Source of the DNA: Flammeovirgaceae bacterium UBA2338
GTDB taxonomy: Bacteria; Bacteroidota; Bacteroidia; Cytophagales; Cyclobacteriaceae
Length of the DNA stretch: 64,000 nucleotides
NCBI GenBank assembly: GCA_002344795.1
Contig: DDUM01000022.1
Span: 12,026-76,025 of the forward strand
Reading direction: 5' to 3'
Position numbers and translations under genes: made by a program
Shown: positions 36,120 to 45,164 of the stretch, one piece after another
Layout of the letters: every line of letters begins with the position of its first letter
Numbering within the stretch: the first letter of the stretch is position 1
Notes under the pieces: model-generated
Told to the model about the DNA's origin: nothing
What the model saw: only the letters and a program-made list of their open reading frames with translations
Database searches by the model: none

Positions 36120-36496
36120 TCAAACAGGTAGTAATCATCCTCTTTACCACTAAGGATGGACTCCAAAGATTCAATTACATTTTCATCTTTGATCACATAA
36201 TCTCTTACCCCTTTTTGGATAAAGCTTAAGACCATATTGCCATCATCCAGGGCGCTGAGCATAATTACTTTATTACTATCCTTAATCAGGTCCTTGATTT
36301 TTTCATAGAGATCAATGCCACTCATACCGGGTAACTTATAATCAATGATTAAAACATCAGGCAACTTTCCATTAATTTCCTTCAGGGCATCTTCAGCAGT
36401 GGTAAAGGTGCTGATCTGATATTCTGAATTTTGACCCAAAGCTTTTTTTATAAACTCAGCGTAGATCTCATCATCCTCTATCAAAAATATTCTCAT
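36116..36496 (-). CDS. Response regulator, single receiver domain (CheY-like)
   Basis: 126 residues, a receiver only. Acid pocket EDD (7-9), phosphoacceptor Asp52 (LIIDYKLPGMSG), switch Ser in IMLSALDD and Lys near residue 104 in DYVIKDENV. No DNA-binding domain, so output is through protein contacts. It faces the kinase gene at 35262-36119 with both stop codons in TTAA. Confidence 0.9.
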   Translation of the reverse strand: MRIFLIEDDEIYAEFIKKALGQNSEYQISTFTTAEDALKEINGKLPDVLIIDYKLPGMSGIDLYEKIKDLIKDSNKVIMLSALDDGNMVLSFIQKGVRDYVIKDENVIESLESILSGKEDDYYLFD

Positions 36497-36686
36497 GCGC
36501 CATATTTATTTCAGGACGTGCAATATAAATATAATAACGTTTACGCTATTCCCAGTGGCTAAAATTAGTCATAAAAGATCATTTTAGGCAACTTCGAGCG
36601 CTTCTTCCTCTCAGGCTACCATTTAAAGGATTCCGCCTTGGAATAAATGGGGTTTCCCTCTATATTCCCTCTATCTAACCTAACCT

Positions 36687-38417
36687 ATGATGAAACTAAA
36701 AAGCCTATTATTTGCCATTCTGGTGATCGCTATGGTGCAATGTGCACCACAAAATTCCAAACTCAAGTTTGCTATTTCATTTACACAGGAAATGTCTGAT
36801 CAAGCCCAGGATGGTCGCCTGCTAATAATGTTGGCAAATAATAATGAAAGAGAGCCCAGGTTCCAGATCAATGAAGGACTAAAGGCTCAGCTTGTATTTG
36901 GTGTGGATGTTGAAGGTATGCAACCAGGGGATAAGATTGTTATTGATGAAACTGCTTTTGGTTTTCCCATCAAAAGTATAGCTGATATTCCTGCCGGAAC
37001 ATATTATGCTCAGGCTTTGATCAATCGTTATGAAACCTTTAATCTAAAAACAGGGCACACCGTGAAGCTTCCGCCAGATCGCGGTGAGGGTCAGCAATGG
37101 AACCGTAAACCTGGTAATTTTTACAGTACTCCCACCCAGGTGGAAATTGACCCGGCACGCGCTGCAACAATCAGTATTGAGATGGATCAGATTATACCTC
37201 CCATTGAGGAACCTGAAGACACGAAGTACATTAAGCATATAAAAATGCAAAGTGATTTGTTAACGGAATTTTGGGGTAAACCCATGTACTTAGGCGCCCA
37301 CGTTCTTTTACCGGAGGGGTTTGATGAACATCCTGAAGCAAAATACCCATTGATGATTTATCATGGACATTTCCCAAGTGATTTTGGTGGATTTAGAACA
37401 GATCCACCCGATCCTAATATGGATACTACAGACTACAGCGCAAGATTTGGCATTTATGGATACAAAAAGATTGAACAGCAAGAGGCCTATAATTTTTACC
37501 AACAATGGATAAGTAAAAATTTTCCGCGATTTATTGTGATTGAGATTCAACACCCAACTCCTTATTATGATGACTCCTACGCAGTAAACTCTGCCAGCAT
37601 GGGGCCCTATGGTGATGCAATCATGAAAGAATTGGTGCCGGAAATAGAAAGCAGGTTCAGAGGCATTGGAGAAGGTTGGGCAAGATTTACCTACGGAGGT
37701 TCTACTGGGGGCTGGGAGGCCCTTGCCGTTCAGATGTTCTACCCAGACGATTTTAATGGGTGCTTTGCGGCCTGCCCTGATCCTATTGATTTCAGATCAT
37801 TCTCTCTTGTAAATATTTATGAAGATAAGAACGCTTACTTCTACGAAAGTGATTTCAAAAAGCTGCCGCGTCCTGCTCATCGCGATTACCTGGGTCAAAT
37901 TCAGAATACCATGGAGGAGTCGAACCATTATGAATTGGCTTTGGGAACGAAGACCAGATCAGGGCAACAATGGGATATTTGGGAAGCGGTTTACTCTCCA
38001 CAGGGAGAAGACGGTTATCCCAAAAGAATTTTTGATAAAATGACTGGCGAAATAGATCCTGAAGTAGCAGCCTACTGGAGAGAAAACTATGACCTGCGTT
38101 ATATCCTGGAAAGAGACTGGGCTACCCTTGGGCCCAAACTGGAGGGAAAAATTCATATTTATTGTGGGGATATGGACAACTACTACCTGAACAATGCAGT
38201 GTATCAGATGGAGGAGTTTTTAAAGAAAACAGAAACACCGTTTTATAAAGGAGAGGTAGACTATGGAGACAGGGCCGAGCATTGCTGGAATGGAGATCAG
38301 GTAAACCCTAACTACATTTCCAGATTGCGGTATAATACCATGTACCTTCCTAAAATTCTAAAAAGAATTTCGGAGAGCGCACCGACAGGAGCAGACTTAA
38401 AAAGCTGGAGGTATTAA
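36687..38417 (+). CDS. Esterase-family lipoprotein
   Basis: 576 residues. The signal ends in MVQCAP (lipidated Cys). After a beta-rich N-terminal part (about 25-200) there is an alpha/beta hydrolase of the putative-esterase family, with the nucleophile Ser in FTYGGSTGGWEALAVQMFYP (near residue 333). A likely acid-His pair is in the C-terminal part (YCGDMDNYYLN, AEHCWNG). Probably a periplasmic esterase or acyl hydrolase; substrate unknown. Confidence 0.78.
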   Translation: MMKLKSLLFAILVIAMVQCAPQNSKLKFAISFTQEMSDQAQDGRLLIMLANNNEREPRFQINEGLKAQLVFGVDVEGMQPGDKIVIDETAFGFPIKSIADIPAGTYYAQALINRYETFNLKTGHTVKLPPDRGEGQQWNRKPGNFYSTPTQVEIDPARAATISIEMDQIIPPIEEPEDTKYIKHIKMQSDLLTEFWGKPMYLGAHVLLPEGFDEHPEAKYPLMIYHGHFPSDFGGFRTDPPDPNMDTTDYSARFGIYGYKKIEQQEAYNFYQQWISKNFPRFIVIEIQHPTPYYDDSYAVNSASMGPYGDAIMKELVPEIESRFRGIGEGWARFTYGGSTGGWEALAVQMFYPDDFNGCFAACPDPIDFRSFSLVNIYEDKNAYFYESDFKKLPRPAHRDYLGQIQNTMEESNHYELALGTKTRSGQQWDIWEAVYSPQGEDGYPKRIFDKMTGEIDPEVAAYWRENYDLRYILERDWATLGPKLEGKIHIYCGDMDNYYLNNAVYQMEEFLKKTETPFYKGEVDYGDRAEHCWNGDQVNPNYISRLRYNTMYLPKILKRISESAPTGADLKSWRY

Positions 38418-38418
38418 T

Positions 38419-39132
38419 TTATTTTAACTCTCTTAAATAAAGTTGAATCGTATTTTCAAGACCAAAATATAGGGCATCACTGATCAGTGCATGCCCTATT
38501 GATACTTCTTCCAACCAGGGGATACTGGTATTTAAATACCTAAGGTTACTAAGGTCAAGGTCGTGGCCGGCATTCACTCCAAGACCAGCCGCTTTTGCTA
38601 CACGGGCTGCTTCTACAAAATTCTTAACGGCAAGCTCTTTATTTGCAGAGTAGCCTTTTGCGTAAGGCTCAGTATAGAGTTCAATTCTGTCTGCCCCGGT
38701 TTCTGTTACGGCTTCTATCATCTTTGGAGAAGCTTCAACAAATAAGGACACACGGCCAGCAGACTTTTTTAATGTAGCGATCACTCCTTTAAGAAACTCC
38801 CGATGTGTAATGACATCCCACCCGGCATTGGAAGTGAGCACATCAGGTGGGTCTGGCACCAGGGTGGCTTGTTCTGGCTGTACTTCTTTTATCAACTGAA
38901 GATAACGATCGTCCGGGTAGCCTTCTATATTGAATTCTGTGGTGACCACTTCCTTAAGTTGAAGGACATCATAATATCGAATATGTCTTTCATCAGGGCG
39001 AGGGTGCACGGTAATTCCCTGTGCTCCGAAGGCTTCGCAATCCTGTGCTACTTTTACAACATTTGGATTATTTCCACCCCGTGCATTTCGGAGTGTGGCA
39101 ATTTTATTAATATTGACGCTAAGACGTGTCAT
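38419..39132 (-). CDS. pdxJ: Pyridoxine 5'-phosphate synthase
   Basis: Condenses 1-deoxyxylulose 5-phosphate with 3-amino-2-oxopropyl phosphate in vitamin B6 synthesis. 237 residues. SVNINKIATLRNARGGNNPNV at the start, ITVHPRPDERHI, FNIEGYPDDRYL, TLVPDPPDV and AGLGVNAGHDLDL are diagnostic. Divergent from the yqeY gene of the envelope gene run. Confidence 0.95.
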   Translation of the reverse strand: MTRLSVNINKIATLRNARGGNNPNVVKVAQDCEAFGAQGITVHPRPDERHIRYYDVLQLKEVVTTEFNIEGYPDDRYLQLIKEVQPEQATLVPDPPDVLTSNAGWDVITHREFLKGVIATLKKSAGRVSLFVEASPKMIEAVTETGADRIELYTEPYAKGYSANKELAVKNFVEAARVAKAAGLGVNAGHDLDLSNLRYLNTSIPWLEEVSIGHALISDALYFGLENTIQLYLRELK

Positions 39133-39193
39133 GAATTTTCTCTGGATTATTTATGTATAGTATCGGGGTATAAATTTACACTATTGGAAAGAT

Positions 39194-39646
39194 ATGAGCC
39201 TAAAACAACAAATTGATAAAGACATCAAAACCGCGATGTTGAACAAACAAAAAGAAGAGTTGTTGGCCCTAAGGGCAGTGAAGTCAATGATTCTTTTGGC
39301 TGAAACTGAAAAGGGTAAGTCGGGTGAGTTGGATAAAGAAACAGAGGATAAGTTGTTGATGAAGGCAGCCAAACAACGAAAAGAGTCTGCTGAAATTTTC
39401 AAAAAGGAAGGGAGGGAGGATTTATTTGCAAAGGAATCTTTTGAGTTGGAAATTATTTCCAGATATCTTCCCAAACAGCTTTCTGAAGAAGAGATAGCAG
39501 CTGAAATAAAAAAAGTAATAGCTCAGGTGGGTGCATCCGGCCCACAGGATATGGGTAAAGTGATGGGGGCGGCAACAAAAGCAATGGCGGGTAAAGCGGA
39601 TGGAAAAGTTATCTCTGAAATCGTAAAAAAACTTCTTGCTTCTTGA
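39194..39646 (+). CDS. GatB/YqeY domain protein
   Basis: 150 residues, standard YqeY length. SLKQQIDKDIKTAMLNKQKEE, LLALRAVKSMILLAE and ISRYLPKQLSEEEIAAEI are the family segments. YqeY resembles the tRNA-binding tail of GatB amidotransferases; its own role is unclear. It is first in the long plus-strand gene run and overlaps the CvpA gene by 4 bp. Confidence 0.92.
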   Translation: MSLKQQIDKDIKTAMLNKQKEELLALRAVKSMILLAETEKGKSGELDKETEDKLLMKAAKQRKESAEIFKKEGREDLFAKESFELEIISRYLPKQLSEEEIAAEIKKVIAQVGASGPQDMGKVMGAATKAMAGKADGKVISEIVKKLLAS

Positions 39647-40149
39647 ACAAGCTCGACATTTTTATTGGAGTGGTGCTGCTATTTGGTGCTTACCGCGGAT
39701 ATAAAAATGGATTTTTGATGGGGCTTATTTCTCTCGTGGCCATTGTGTTGGGGATCTTTGGGGGATTCAAGTTGATGGGTGAGGGAATGTTGTTGTTGCA
39801 ACGAGAGTTCAATGCAGATACAAGTGTATTGCCTTACATTTCATTTCTGTTAATTTTTATCATCATTGTAGTAGGGGTAAATGTGATCGGAAAATTAGTG
39901 AAGGCAAGTATTGATAAAACCTTTTTGGGCACCCTGGATGAAACTATGGGTGCAATTTTAGGTGTTTTCAGGTGGTTGTTTATGATGAGTGTTGTATTGT
40001 GGATACTTGACTCTCTGGAACTGAACCCCAGTGCCGACTGGACTGAGGGCTCAATTCTGTATCCTTATGCAACATTGTTTGCGACAGAGTTAGCTGATTG
40101 GGTTTCAGGGTTTTTGCCTTTTTTCAAAGAAACTTTCAAGCAGTTCTAA
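39643..40149 (+). CDS. cvpA: CvpA-family membrane protein
   Basis: 168 residues, four helices. NKLDIFIGVVLLFGAYRGYKNG and the second pair around LGTLDETMGAILGVFRWLFMM follow the CvpA pattern. Starts with TTG overlapping the yqeY stop. CvpA influences colicin production and envelope behaviour in E. coli; here function is inferred only by family. Confidence 0.85.
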   Translation: MNKLDIFIGVVLLFGAYRGYKNGFLMGLISLVAIVLGIFGGFKLMGEGMLLLQREFNADTSVLPYISFLLIFIIIVVGVNVIGKLVKASIDKTFLGTLDETMGAILGVFRWLFMMSVVLWILDSLELNPSADWTEGSILYPYATLFATELADWVSGFLPFFKETFKQF

Positions 40150-40190
40150 GGTTCGGTTTTTTTTGTTTACTTATAGGAAATTAAGCAATA

Positions 40191-40943
40191 ATGGCGTTGG
40201 TGGTTAAAGAAAAGAGTGGGTTTAAATACGTTGATGAAGGTCAGGGGCCGGTTTTAATGCTTCTACACGGTCTTTTTGGGGCATTGAGCAATTGGGAGGA
40301 GGTGATCACACGGTTTTCGCCTCATTTTCGGGTAATAATCCCCATGTTACCCATCTATGAAATGCCCATTAAGGAGGCAGGCCTGGAAGGCTTACGCAAA
40401 TTTGTGGAGGATTTTGTGGAGGTGATGCAGCTTCAGAATATGATTATCATGGGTAATTCATTGGGGGGTCATGTGGGTATTCTTTATACCCTACACAATA
40501 AAGAAAAGGTGGATAAACTGGTGCTCACCGGAAGCTCTGGATTATTTGAGAATACAATGGGAGGTTCTTATCCACGAAGAGGCAGCTATGACTATATCAG
40601 AGAGCGGGTAGCCTATACATTTTATGATCCTAATGTGGCATCCAAAGAGCTGGTGGATGAAGTTTTTGAGACTACGAAGAGTATCCCTAAGTGCATGCGG
40701 ATTGTTGCTATCGCAAAGTCAGCACAGAGAAACAATCTGGCTGCAGATTTACCGGGTTTAACGGTTCCCACTTTGCTGGTTTGGGGATTAAATGATACGA
40801 TTACACCGCCTATGGTGGCACATGAATTTAATAGATTGATACCCAATTCTCAATTGAGGTTTATAGACAAATGTTGTCATGCGCCAATGATGGAGCATCC
40901 TAAGGTATTTAATGAGATGGTTCAGGATTTTTTAACAAATTAA
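40191..40943 (+). CDS. Alpha/beta hydrolase
   Basis: 250 residues. Oxyanion motif LLHGLFGALSNW, nucleophile elbow GNSLGGHVG (Ser near 101), Asp in WGLNDTITPP and His in CCHAPMMEHP. Esterase or hydrolase of unknown substrate. One base separates it from the CBS gene downstream. Confidence 0.9.
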   Translation: MALVVKEKSGFKYVDEGQGPVLMLLHGLFGALSNWEEVITRFSPHFRVIIPMLPIYEMPIKEAGLEGLRKFVEDFVEVMQLQNMIIMGNSLGGHVGILYTLHNKEKVDKLVLTGSSGLFENTMGGSYPRRGSYDYIRERVAYTFYDPNVASKELVDEVFETTKSIPKCMRIVAIAKSAQRNNLAADLPGLTVPTLLVWGLNDTITPPMVAHEFNRLIPNSQLRFIDKCCHAPMMEHPKVFNEMVQDFLTN

Positions 40944-40944
40944 A

Positions 40945-41610
40945 ATGGTTGCAGCCGATATAATCAATTTAATGATCCCACCCCTCAAGGGTTCAGACGA
41001 TGCCCACAAGGCAATGGTGTGGATGGAAGAATTCAGATGCAATCATTTACCCGTTATTGAGAACAATCAACTACTAGGATTTATCTCTGAAGAGATTATA
41101 CTTGAGGAAAATGATGTTGAGAAAAAGCTATCCGAATTTCAGTTGGTAGGAAAAGAATGTGTAGTTAGCAAAGACTCTCACTTTTACGATATATTAAAAG
41201 TTGCAGGAGATCATAAGCTACAGTTGGTAGTTGTGTTGAACGAAGCAAAGGAGTATGAAGGAGTGATTGCCGTTCAGGATATTATGACCGCTTTTGCGCA
41301 ATCTGCGGCTGTGCAAATTCCCGGAGGCATTCTTGTGCTATCACTTGATCTGATAGATTACTCACTGGCGGAAATAAGCAGACTAATAGAGGAGAACAAA
41401 GTAAAAATTCTTAGCAGTATTGTAGTAGAAGATCCGCTGGACAGCAGAAAAATTAAACTGACAATTAAGGTTAATCAATTAGATCTTACCCGAATAGTAG
41501 CGACCCTGGAGCGGTTTGATTATAAAATAATAGGTCGCTATCAGGAAGACAAAAAGAACTTTGAAGACAAGGACAGAATTGACATGTTGATGCGATACCT
41601 GAACATCTAA
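40945..41610 (+). CDS. CBS-domain protein
   Basis: 221 residues. Two CBS-like repeats (MVAADIINLMIPPLKGSDDA ... LGFISEE and KECVVSKDSHFYDILKV ... YEGVIAVQDIM) followed by a C-terminal domain (residues 130-221) resembling an ACT-type fold. CBS pairs bind adenosine nucleotides, so a regulatory role is likely. In many Bacteroidota it lies directly before nadK, as here. Confidence 0.85.
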   Translation: MVAADIINLMIPPLKGSDDAHKAMVWMEEFRCNHLPVIENNQLLGFISEEIILEENDVEKKLSEFQLVGKECVVSKDSHFYDILKVAGDHKLQLVVVLNEAKEYEGVIAVQDIMTAFAQSAAVQIPGGILVLSLDLIDYSLAEISRLIEENKVKILSSIVVEDPLDSRKIKLTIKVNQLDLTRIVATLERFDYKIIGRYQEDKKNFEDKDRIDMLMRYLNI

Positions 41611-41644
41611 CATAAAAGGAAACGCCTTATTGAGATCCACTATA

Positions 41645-42520
41645 ATGCAAATCGGAATTCACGGAAAGGAAGTAAAAGGGCAACAAGTAAAATTCGTAGA
41701 GGATTTTCTAGAAACTTTAATCTCCAAAAAAGTTGAAGTAAGAGTATCGTCTAAGTTTTTAAAATATTTAAAATCACCCCGTATATCTCAGTTAAAAATA
41801 AAGTCTTTTGATCTGGGCGATAATCTGAATCGCCTCGATGCATTTATTTCATTGGGAGGAGATGGGACTTTGTTGGATTCTATTACCTACCTGGGAAAGA
41901 ATGAAACTCCTATAATGGGGATCAACACGGGAAGGATGGGCTTTCTGTCCACTATTAGCAGGGATGAGACAGAGCAAGCTATCCATCATTTATTAAACGG
42001 AACTGTGCAAACGGATACACGAACGGTGCTATCATTAGAGACAGACAAAAAGCTTTTTAAAGGTTTGAATTTCGCCTTAAATGATTTTACGATCATAAAA
42101 AAGGATACGTCTTCAATGATCAACATCCATGTGTTTGTGGATAATGAATTGTTGAATTCCTATTGGGCTGATGGAATTATTGTATCTACCCCTACAGGAT
42201 CAACAGGATATTCACTAAGCTGTGGAGGACCTTTGTTGTACCCGCGCTCAGAAAGTTTTGTAATTACTCCAGTAAGTCCACACAACCTCACGGCAAGGCC
42301 AATTGTAATTTCTGATAATTCTAAAATTAGTTTTCACATAGAAGGAAGAAGTAAAAAGTTTCTTATCTCATTGGACTCGCGCGTAGAGTCAATTGATGGA
42401 TCCGTCAACCTGAAAGTGAAAAAAGCTAAGTTTAAGGTTCAACTGATTCAAATGCCCGGACAGCATTACTTTAAAACACTACGTCAGAAGCTCCATTGGG
42501 GGTTAGATATAAGGAATTAA
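41645..42520 (+). CDS. nadK: NAD kinase
   Basis: Phosphorylates NAD to NADP. 291 residues from ATG 41645 (MQIGIHGKEVKG); a TTG 15 bp earlier is in frame. Key motifs are LGGDGTLLDSIT, the NE/D-binding INTGRMGFLS, the adenine-site TGSTGYSLSCGGPLL, and SPHNLTARPIV. Member of the gene run with the CBS gene and the DUF6089 genes. Confidence 0.96.
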   Translation: MQIGIHGKEVKGQQVKFVEDFLETLISKKVEVRVSSKFLKYLKSPRISQLKIKSFDLGDNLNRLDAFISLGGDGTLLDSITYLGKNETPIMGINTGRMGFLSTISRDETEQAIHHLLNGTVQTDTRTVLSLETDKKLFKGLNFALNDFTIIKKDTSSMINIHVFVDNELLNSYWADGIIVSTPTGSTGYSLSCGGPLLYPRSESFVITPVSPHNLTARPIVISDNSKISFHIEGRSKKFLISLDSRVESIDGSVNLKVKKAKFKVQLIQMPGQHYFKTLRQKLHWGLDIRN

Positions 42521-42524
42521 TTTA

Positions 42525-42532
42525 TAGCTTTG
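42525..42532 (+). promoter_or_regulatory. Possible -7 promoter element before the DUF6089 gene
   Basis: TAGCTTTG fits TAnnTTTG exactly and lies 22 bp before the ATG at 42555. No clear -33 TTTG at the expected distance. It would give the outer-membrane genes their own promoter. Confidence 0.35.
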
Positions 42533-42554
42533 TAATTGGCAAATTCTCTTTCCT

Positions 42555-43610
42555 ATGAGAAAATTATGGTTGGTGGTACTTTCTTTGTCGCTATTAATAG
42601 TAGTGACACCAGAGGCAGAAGCCCAGATGAACAGAAAGTCGATAAAGAAGAACAATAAGCGCATTGCGAGTTATCGCGGGCGGAAGTCTTCTTTTGGTAA
42701 AGAGAAGAAATATAATTCCGTAGGTCTTTCTTTAAATGCAGTTAACTATTATGGAGATCTTGCCCCCCGCCCTCAGCGAATAAGCACAGACATTTCCTTT
42801 ACACGCCCGGGCTTTGGTCTTTCTTTTGTTCACCGTTTTGGCCCCCGATATAGTGTAAAAGGCGAATTTATGTATGCGACCATCAAGGGCTCTGATGCAG
42901 ATTCAGCAGACCCGGGTGATTTAGAAAATGGAATTTTCAGATACCAACGGAATTTATCTTTCAGAAACAGGATCAAAGAACTGTCTGTTGTTGCCATATT
43001 TGATCTCTTTGAAAATCAATCAACCTATATAAGTAGGGTGAGATGGACGCCCTATGCATTTTTAGGAGTGGCGGGATTTCACCACAATCCGCAAGCGCAA
43101 GCTCCTGCAACAGACTTAAATGGTAATCCGTTGGCGGAAGCCGGCCAATGGGTTGACTTGAGACCACTGGGCACGGAAGGGCAATATGCTGACCTGCAGC
43201 CCACAGCGGTAAATTCTGGCATTGAACCTTATAAACAAATTCAGATAGCCATACCATTTGGAATTGGAGCTCGTTTTAGACTTAATGAGGTAATGGATTT
43301 GTCAGCGGATATTGCTTTTAGATACACTTTTACAGATTACCTCGATGATGTAAGTCAGAACTATGTGGATCTTGATAGACTCAGTAGCCCATTGGCCCAG
43401 GCTATGTCATACCGGACTAATGAATTGGCGGGCTACCCAACCAGCCCTACAGCCTCAACCGTGGCAGGGGTGAATGTGCAAAATGGATATGGCAGTGAAT
43501 TTAGAGACAATCTCCGTGGAAGTAAATCCGATCGCGACATCTATATGGTTACCAGTGTCAGACTTTCCATCATTCTGGGCGCAACTTTCCACAAGGCAAA
43601 ATTCAGATAA
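42555..43610 (+). CDS. DUF6089-family outer-membrane protein
   Basis: 351 residues. Signal peptide (about 1-23, ending EAEAQ), a basic segment (NRKSIKKNNKRI), then alternating beta strands beginning VGLSLNAVNYYGDLAPRPQ. The length and GLSFVHRFGPRYSVKGEFMYATIKG pattern resemble the DUF6089 family, whose members are frequent beside bamA in Bacteroidota. Probably an outer-membrane barrel. Followed 3 bp later by a paralogue. Confidence 0.82.
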   Translation: MRKLWLVVLSLSLLIVVTPEAEAQMNRKSIKKNNKRIASYRGRKSSFGKEKKYNSVGLSLNAVNYYGDLAPRPQRISTDISFTRPGFGLSFVHRFGPRYSVKGEFMYATIKGSDADSADPGDLENGIFRYQRNLSFRNRIKELSVVAIFDLFENQSTYISRVRWTPYAFLGVAGFHHNPQAQAPATDLNGNPLAEAGQWVDLRPLGTEGQYADLQPTAVNSGIEPYKQIQIAIPFGIGARFRLNEVMDLSADIAFRYTFTDYLDDVSQNYVDLDRLSSPLAQAMSYRTNELAGYPTSPTASTVAGVNVQNGYGSEFRDNLRGSKSDRDIYMVTSVRLSIILGATFHKAKFR

Positions 43611-43613
43611 TAG

Positions 43614-44318
43614 ATGCTGAACAGGGTAAGCGCAATAGGTGTGATCCTGATCACTGGATTAATTTTTTCTCCCGCAACGTTTGCTCAAATCTCACAGCGT
43701 TCAGAATTAGGATTTGGTATTGGTACTTTTACCTATACCGGAGACCTTTCCCGAACTTACAATTTTGTGAATTCGAGACCTGCCGCTACGGCCTTCTACA
43801 GAGCCAACATCAGTAAAGTCATCAGTTTTAAAACAGCCCTTACGGGAGGTAAATTGGCCGCATCGGACAAAAGAGCCCCTATTGATGCCTTTGCAAGACA
43901 ACGAGATGCTTCCTTTAATATCTTTTTATTAGAAGGTTCTGCAACCTTTGAATATCACTTCCTTGATTGGAGAGATGATAAAAGAAGGTTACGGTTTACA
44001 CCTTATTTGTTTGCCGGCATTGGGTTGTTCGGTATTTCAGGCGTACAGGCAAAGCCTGCGGAGTATAGCAATATGCAGGTTGGCATTCCTTTTGGCGGAG
44101 GTATGAAGTACGTACTGAACCCCAAATGGTACATCGCCTTTGAGTTGGGGATCAGAAAAACATTTTTTGATTACCTGGATAATATTTCTGACGAAGATCC
44201 GGCATTCAAAAACTATCAATACGGAAATAAATACGATTACGATAATTACTTTTTTACGGGCATTTCAATAACCCGCACTTTTTACGATATACCCTGCGCA
44301 ACTAATCCTTACAGATAG
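43614..44318 (+). CDS. DUF6089-family outer-membrane protein
   Basis: 234 residues with a signal peptide ending FAQ. ELGFGIGTFTYTGDLSRTY parallels the start of the barrel in the preceding gene, as does the C-terminal FELGIRKTFFDYLDNISDE against FRYTFTDYLDDVSQ. It lies 3 bp downstream of that gene, so the two are probably a tandem duplication. Function unknown; expected in the outer membrane. Confidence 0.8.
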   Translation: MLNRVSAIGVILITGLIFSPATFAQISQRSELGFGIGTFTYTGDLSRTYNFVNSRPAATAFYRANISKVISFKTALTGGKLAASDKRAPIDAFARQRDASFNIFLLEGSATFEYHFLDWRDDKRRLRFTPYLFAGIGLFGISGVQAKPAEYSNMQVGIPFGGGMKYVLNPKWYIAFELGIRKTFFDYLDNISDEDPAFKNYQYGNKYDYDNYFFTGISITRTFYDIPCATNPYR

Positions 44319-44376
44319 CCGTCTTAAATTGACCATTTCGCATTATGAGGCAGTGTTTAGAGGGGTTGGCATTGTC

Positions 44377-44408
44377 TTGTGAAAAGTTTGAAAAATAGGC
44401 TATTTTTG
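44377..44408 (+). promoter_or_regulatory. Putative promoter of uppS-bamA-skp
   Basis: TTG (44377-44379), a 21-nt spacer and TATTTTTG (44401-44408) fit the Bacteroidota consensus. The -7 box ends only 7 bp before the GTG start of uppS, so the transcript would have almost no leader. Confidence 0.45.
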
Positions 44409-44415
44409 CTGCCTT

Positions 44416-45159
44416 GTGGCCACTTCTAAAGAAGATATAGACCCTAATAACTTGCCTCGTCATATAGCCGTTATCATGGATGGTAATGGAAGATGGGCGA
44501 AAGGAAAGGGAGCGGCTCGTATTTTTGGGCATCGCAACGCCATCCAGGCGGTTAAGGATGTTACGGAAGGATGTGGCGAGTTGGGTATTAAGTACCTGAC
44601 TTTATACGCTTTTAGTACAGAAAATTGGGGGAGGCCAAAGGAAGAAGTTGATGGTTTAATGGAATTGTTAGTGAATACGTTAAAAAAAGAGATTAATTCG
44701 CTGCATGAAAATAAAGTTAAACTGAAGACTATTGGTGATATAGGACATTTGCCCAAGGCATGTCAGGATAACTTAAGTCAGGCCATTGAGGCGACAAAGG
44801 ACAATCCAGGCTTGACATTGATTCTGGCGCTAAGTTATAGTGGCAGATGGGAAATAGTGGAGGCAACAAAGGCCATTGCCAAAGATGTTAAAAGTGGTAA
44901 GGTAGATGCCGATGCGATCAATGAGAAATTGGTTTCATCATATTTGAAGACTAAGGATATACCAGATCCTGAGTTGTTAATAAGAACTAGTGGAGAAATG
45001 AGGGTGAGCAATTTTTTACTTTGGCAAATAGCGTATACTGAATTGTTCATTACCAAAACATTGTGGCCTGATTTCAGAAGAGAAAATTTATATGAAGCTA
45101 TCTGTGCATACCAAGCAAGGGACAGAAGGTTTGGAAAAGTAATAGAGAGAACTGTGTAA
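44416..45159 (+). CDS. uppS: Isoprenyl transferase (undecaprenyl diphosphate synthase)
   Basis: Makes the C55 lipid carrier for peptidoglycan and surface polymers. 247 residues from a GTG at 44416. LPRHIAVIMDGNGRWAKGKG (Asp of the catalytic site), the AFSTENWGRPKEEV loop and the C-terminal LLIRTSGEMRVSNFLLWQIA with the WPDF segment are all present. Directly before bamA (5 bp gap). Confidence 0.96.
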   Translation: MATSKEDIDPNNLPRHIAVIMDGNGRWAKGKGAARIFGHRNAIQAVKDVTEGCGELGIKYLTLYAFSTENWGRPKEEVDGLMELLVNTLKKEINSLHENKVKLKTIGDIGHLPKACQDNLSQAIEATKDNPGLTLILALSYSGRWEIVEATKAIAKDVKSGKVDADAINEKLVSSYLKTKDIPDPELLIRTSGEMRVSNFLLWQIAYTELFITKTLWPDFRRENLYEAICAYQARDRRFGKVIERTV

Positions 45160-45164
45160 ACCTG

